64,000 bases of DNA from NCBI GenBank assembly GCA_022641835.1, contig CP048724.1:332371-396370 (forward strand). The letters run 5' to 3'. Source of the stretch: Petasospora fabianii (taxonomy: Eukaryota > Ascomycota > Saccharomycetes > Phaffomycetales > Wickerhamomycetaceae). A model generated the notes under the pieces. That model did not search any database, was not told where the DNA came from, and worked only from the letters and a program-made list of their open reading frames with translations. Every line of letters begins with the position of its first letter. Position 1 is the stretch's first letter. Shown piece after piece: positions 61,048 to 64,000 of the stretch. The translations under genes were made by a program, and so were the position numbers.

Positions 61048-62007
61048 TTAGATGATGTTAGTGTTGTATAGGAGTCTTCCACCTCTGAAGTTACGGAGGG
61101 CCTTATGTTTCGGTTTGACATATTGTAGTCTTCTCCATGCCTCAATGATGTGTGCCGGGGAGAGAGGTTTTGTTGACTCGTCCGGTGCGTCAAAGAGACC
61201 TTTTCTCTTTTTACTTCCATCAGTTGGTTTCTTTGAGACGCTGTCTTTGAGCGTAGCCTGTTCCTCATGTTTAACCTCCAGGGCGACTTCTGTTATTGAG
61301 CAAACGATCTCAAAAGTAAGGAAACCAAGGATATCGACAACATCGTCATTGGGTTTACCATCCGTTAGTGTAGATATACCGGCCCACTCTCTAAATCTTC
61401 TTCCCTTTCTAAATGTGAACGATGCCTGACGACACTCAGACCAGTGCACGTATTCATCCTTGGTCATATTTCTTGTTCTCTCGTCAGCCATCTTGAGTCT
61501 CTTTAGGCCCGCTAGTGTTGCTTCTCTCTCATCATCACCCATGTCTTCATTCTCATCATCAAGAGCCTGTTCAGAGAACATAAATTGCAGCTCCCAGGGC
61601 AGTCTTATTGTGGACTTCTTCATCTTCATCATGTCATTTGCATTCTTACCACCGGCACCTCCCTGTCCTACGGAGTCATCGATTAAATCCGTACCTTCAA
61701 CACCACCACTCTCCTGATCCTTGGCGTTCTTTCTAACATCCTTCCACGAGAGATACGTTCTCAGTCTGTTCACCTTGGCCTTGTCATTTCTGATAAGAAA
61801 GATCACGTCCTCAGGTGCCACTGACTTGGAACCACGAGCGTTTGCCGTCTTTGTAGACTGCACTAGCACTTCAATGACCTGACCCCGAACAATGTCCTCA
61901 ATGAGGGATGTTGTTTCAACGGGAGCGTCGATGGTCTCACCAGAGACGAACATCATCTGCTGGATCTCGATACGATAACGGTGCTTATCTGGGTTATTTC
62001 CATTCAT
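61048..62007 (-). CDS. SPT3: SAGA complex TBP-binding subunit Spt3
   Basis: A 319-aa protein (S. cerevisiae Spt3 is 337 aa). It has two histone folds: the N-terminal YRIEIQQMMFVSGETIDAPV, which continues as SLIEDIVRGQVIEVL, and the C-terminal DDVVDILGFLTFEIVCSITE. Between them are the conserved LRTYLSWKDVRKNAKDQ and DERTRNMTKDEYVHWSECRQ segments, and the end is FRGGRLLYNTNII. Spt3 delivers TBP to SAGA-dependent promoters. ATG 62007 starts MNGNNPDKHRYRIEI. It is divergent from THI80 across 187 bp. Confidence 0.97.
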   Translation of the reverse strand: MNGNNPDKHRYRIEIQQMMFVSGETIDAPVETTSLIEDIVRGQVIEVLVQSTKTANARGSKSVAPEDVIFLIRNDKAKVNRLRTYLSWKDVRKNAKDQESGGVEGTDLIDDSVGQGGAGGKNANDMMKMKKSTIRLPWELQFMFSEQALDDENEDMGDDEREATLAGLKRLKMADERTRNMTKDEYVHWSECRQASFTFRKGRRFREWAGISTLTDGKPNDDVVDILGFLTFEIVCSITEVALEVKHEEQATLKDSVSKKPTDGSKKRKGLFDAPDESTKPLSPAHIIEAWRRLQYVKPKHKALRNFRGGRLLYNTNII

Positions 62008-62194
62008 CTCTAATGTCTCCTATCTCTAGAGTGGGCTCCTCTGTGCCTTTCCTCTGTCTTATGCGTTTAGAGACACTCGGATGGGTCTTGATGGTGGCTT
62101 TATCGTCGGTGTTGATCAAGCGCGAAACATTTCTCCCAGTCAACCTAACCACTCACTCACTATCCTAAGGCTATACTATCATATTAAGGAGACA

Positions 62195-63073
62195 ATGGGT
62201 GAAGTTATAGAGAATCCTGAATCACTTGACGTCACAAAGCCTTCCGATGCTAACGTGATCTCTCTGGGTGCGCTATTCGGCCCGGGAGAGCGCAGTGCGC
62301 TCGTGATACTCAACCAGGCCATCACCATACCCATCTTCCCCACGCTGTGGCAACGGTATACGCTCAAAATATGTGCTGATGGAGGTGCCAATCGATTATA
62401 CAGCTATTTTGATGTGGACGAGGAGAGGGAGAAGTACCTCCCACATTTCATCGTTGGGGATCTCGACTCATTAAAGGACGACGTTGCTACTTGGTATAGG
62501 GAGAGAGGGGTCAAGATCATCCCGCAGACAACGCAGTGGGCGACGGACATGAAGAAGTGCCTGGACCTCGTTGAGGTTTATTTCCACTTAGCCGACCGTG
62601 GAGAGACGCTGGACGTGAGTACACTGGATGACTACGATGGACTTGTCCAACTACATAAGACCATTGAACGACAGAGTCTAATTGATGTGCTCATGATTGG
62701 TGCCGTTGATGGTCGATTCGACCATACTATTCAATCCATCAGCGTTCTGCTGCAGCTATCGCAACTCAACCAATCCTTGAGACTAAACTACATGACACCA
62801 ACGGATATTATCGCTCTCATTCCTAAAGGTTTGAACTATCTTGACTATTCCAAAGCCTCATTCTACCATGGTTCCAACTGTGGTCTGCTTCCTCTCGGTG
62901 GAGACATCGTGTTAACCACTAAGGGATTTAAATGGGACGTCAAGGCGTGGCCATCGTCGCTGAAGGGAGATGTAAGTAGTAGCAATCGGCTGGTGGGTAT
63001 ATCAGGTGCCGTTGTGGAAACGGATAATGACTTTGTTTTAAGTGTGGAGATAGACTACAGCAAAACTTCATAA
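62195..63073 (+). CDS. THI80: Thiamine pyrophosphokinase Thi80
   Basis: A 292-aa kinase that converts thiamine and ATP to thiamine pyrophosphate (S. cerevisiae Thi80 is 319 aa). The start MGEVIENPESL aligns with the yeast N-terminus (IENPE). The catalytic motifs are ICADGGANRLY, FIVGDLDSLK, TDMKKCLD, and GAVDGRFDHTIQSI, with the thiamine-binding GLLPLGG ... TKGFKWDV and SSSNRLVG near the C-terminus. An in-frame ATG at 62081 would add 38 residues of leader-like sequence and is not used. Convergent with SPP2, 43 bp apart. Confidence 0.95.
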   Translation: MGEVIENPESLDVTKPSDANVISLGALFGPGERSALVILNQAITIPIFPTLWQRYTLKICADGGANRLYSYFDVDEEREKYLPHFIVGDLDSLKDDVATWYRERGVKIIPQTTQWATDMKKCLDLVEVYFHLADRGETLDVSTLDDYDGLVQLHKTIERQSLIDVLMIGAVDGRFDHTIQSISVLLQLSQLNQSLRLNYMTPTDIIALIPKGLNYLDYSKASFYHGSNCGLLPLGGDIVLTTKGFKWDVKAWPSSLKGDVSSSNRLVGISGAVVETDNDFVLSVEIDYSKTS

Positions 63074-63116
63074 AGACGGTTCGTTAGATCATTAAAAGAT
63101 TTTGATATGATTCAGA

Positions 63117-63902
63117 CTATGTTCTGTCCCTGTAAGATGCAGCTTCCAACCTGTTGGGACTTCTCTCTCGAGTTCTACCACCATTAGAGTTGTCTTTCTT
63201 CACCATCCTAAGAGGAGGCATGTAGTCACGACCACCAACGGCATCGTCACCATCCACGGGCACAGCTTTGGCACCGAGACCAAGCTGTTTTGGTCGTATC
63301 ACAAGTTGTTCTTTCTCCTTTCTCTTTCTCTCGTCACTTTCATCCTCGCCTTTATCCTCATCTTCATCCTTCCACCCCATTCCCCTCAACATGGCGGCAC
63401 CAAACTCCTCAATAGGTACCTCATCGTAATCCTCTTCAGTGGCAGCCTCGGGTCTACTCTCCAGATCCTCTTTGAAAAGCTCTATTTCCGACTTGGGTAC
63501 CACAGATGTTGTGGCCTCTTTAATTTTCTTCTCACTAGCGATGAAATTAATGCCATATTCCAGCTTTTGCGTCTGCTCTTCTTCAACAGCCTTAGACCCA
63601 TTAGGATTGAACCTCTGTTTCGTCTGTTGTCTCCAATCACCATTCCCAGCGTTTTCAATGACAAGTTTCCGCGTTTCTTTCACATCAGGACCAGTCTCTT
63701 TATCATAGGCACCATCTTTACTATCAAATGTGTCAATGTGGACAACTTTATCCTCATCATCTTCCTTCTCCACTTTGCCAAATGGTCTTAGGGGCGCCTT
63801 CTTGATAGGTCCTGACTCCTTTTTCTTTAAAGAGAACCCACCAAACCCGGTCTTCTTTGGAGATGCCTCTTCAGACTTCTTCTTGAATGAAAACCCCACC
63901 AT
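63117..63902 (-). CDS. SPP2: Pre-mRNA splicing factor Spp2 (G-patch, Prp2 cofactor)
   Basis: A 261-aa G-patch protein (S. cerevisiae Spp2 is 185 aa; GPKOW in animals). Spp2 binds and stimulates the DEAH helicase Prp2 before the first splicing step. The diagnostic G-patch VPIEEFGAAMLRGMGWKD is near residues 164-181. It is preceded by Lys/Gly-rich repeats GFSFKKK and GGFSLKKK at the N-terminus and a charged middle. The C-terminal region contains the RPKQLGLGAKA box, also typical. ATG 63902 is the first in frame. It lies near the window end, where only about 98 bp remain. Confidence 0.9.
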   Translation of the reverse strand: MVGFSFKKKSEEASPKKTGFGGFSLKKKESGPIKKAPLRPFGKVEKEDDEDKVVHIDTFDSKDGAYDKETGPDVKETRKLVIENAGNGDWRQQTKQRFNPNGSKAVEEEQTQKLEYGINFIASEKKIKEATTSVVPKSEIELFKEDLESRPEAATEEDYDEVPIEEFGAAMLRGMGWKDEDEDKGEDESDERKRKEKEQLVIRPKQLGLGAKAVPVDGDDAVGGRDYMPPLRMVKKDNSNGGRTRERSPNRLEAASYRDRT

Positions 63903-64000
63903 AGTGAAGCGATAGTCCGAGGAAATAAAGGATCCCTATGGACATTGATGCATGTGCATCTTTGTTTATAAACTTCAAGCATAAGCGGAAAAAAAAAAAA

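Noticed and set aside
63985-64000. Poly(A) run at the end of the window
   Set aside because: Similar A runs occur elsewhere in this sequence. There are no telomeric repeats, so I do not infer a chromosome end or a retroposed copy.

Overview
This window is nuclear DNA from a budding yeast (Saccharomycotina). About 33 genes lie on both strands, mostly single-exon and closely packed. The introns are short, with TACTAAC-type branch points and GT..AG ends. Nearly every recognised protein has a collinear S. cerevisiae homologue (GPA1, PHO89, POM152, SMF3, RSC58, ECM16, SAS2, RAD5, CDC48, SFT2, RTG3, NTO1, ELG1, SPT3, THI80, SPP2). CTG encodes the near-invariant Leu of the MoaA CLF motif (23540-23542), so CTG is read as Leu and the CUG-Ser and CUG-Ala clades are unlikely. 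A molybdenum-cofactor gene (MoaA+MoaC type) is present. S. cerevisiae lacks this pathway, while nitrate-assimilating yeasts such as Ogataea, Brettanomyces, Cyberlindnera, Wickerhamomyces and Kuraishia have it. I cannot name the species.

Layout, 0-16 kb: an old yellow enzyme, GID9/FYV10, BMT5, a cysteine-rich secreted-type reading frame with an unresolved 5' end, tRNA-Glu(CUC), an IRC24-like short-chain dehydrogenase with two introns, PAN3 with a 10-nt first exon, an unrecognised 512-aa protein, the G-alpha subunit GPA1, an unrecognised Ser/Pro/Gln-rich protein, and sulfiredoxin SRX1 behind three 17-bp repeats. 16-28 kb: PHO89, a doubtful ORF, mitochondrial MDH1, an unrecognised 448-aa protein, the MOCS1-type gene, and two small secreted or cell-wall proteins separated by long gaps.

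28-64 kb is dense and mostly housekeeping: POM152, SMF3, RSC58 (two introns), ECM16/DHR1, SAS2, RAD5, CDC48, SFT2, RTG3, NTO1, a PCL-type cyclin, a 1.9-kb gap, an SGA1-like glucoamylase, ELG1, SPT3, THI80 and SPP2. Several promoters carry sites that fit the gene: a perfect Rpn4/PACE site at CDC48, MCB boxes at RAD5, the PCL cyclin and ELG1, GCCAAG (Rim101-type) sites at PHO89, and repeated bZIP-like palindromes at SRX1.

The most unusual observation is the MOCS1-type gene. Its single intron starts at a point where two overlapping donors, or intron retention, decide between a MoaA protein ending in the functionally important Gly-Gly and a MoaA-MoaC fusion that skips the stop. Metazoan MOCS1 makes a similar choice by alternative splicing. 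Next in interest are an old yellow enzyme with Phe at the usual proton-donor Tyr and the SRX1 repeat array. I found no transposon, CRISPR array or phage-like system, and no multi-gene cluster of unknown type.
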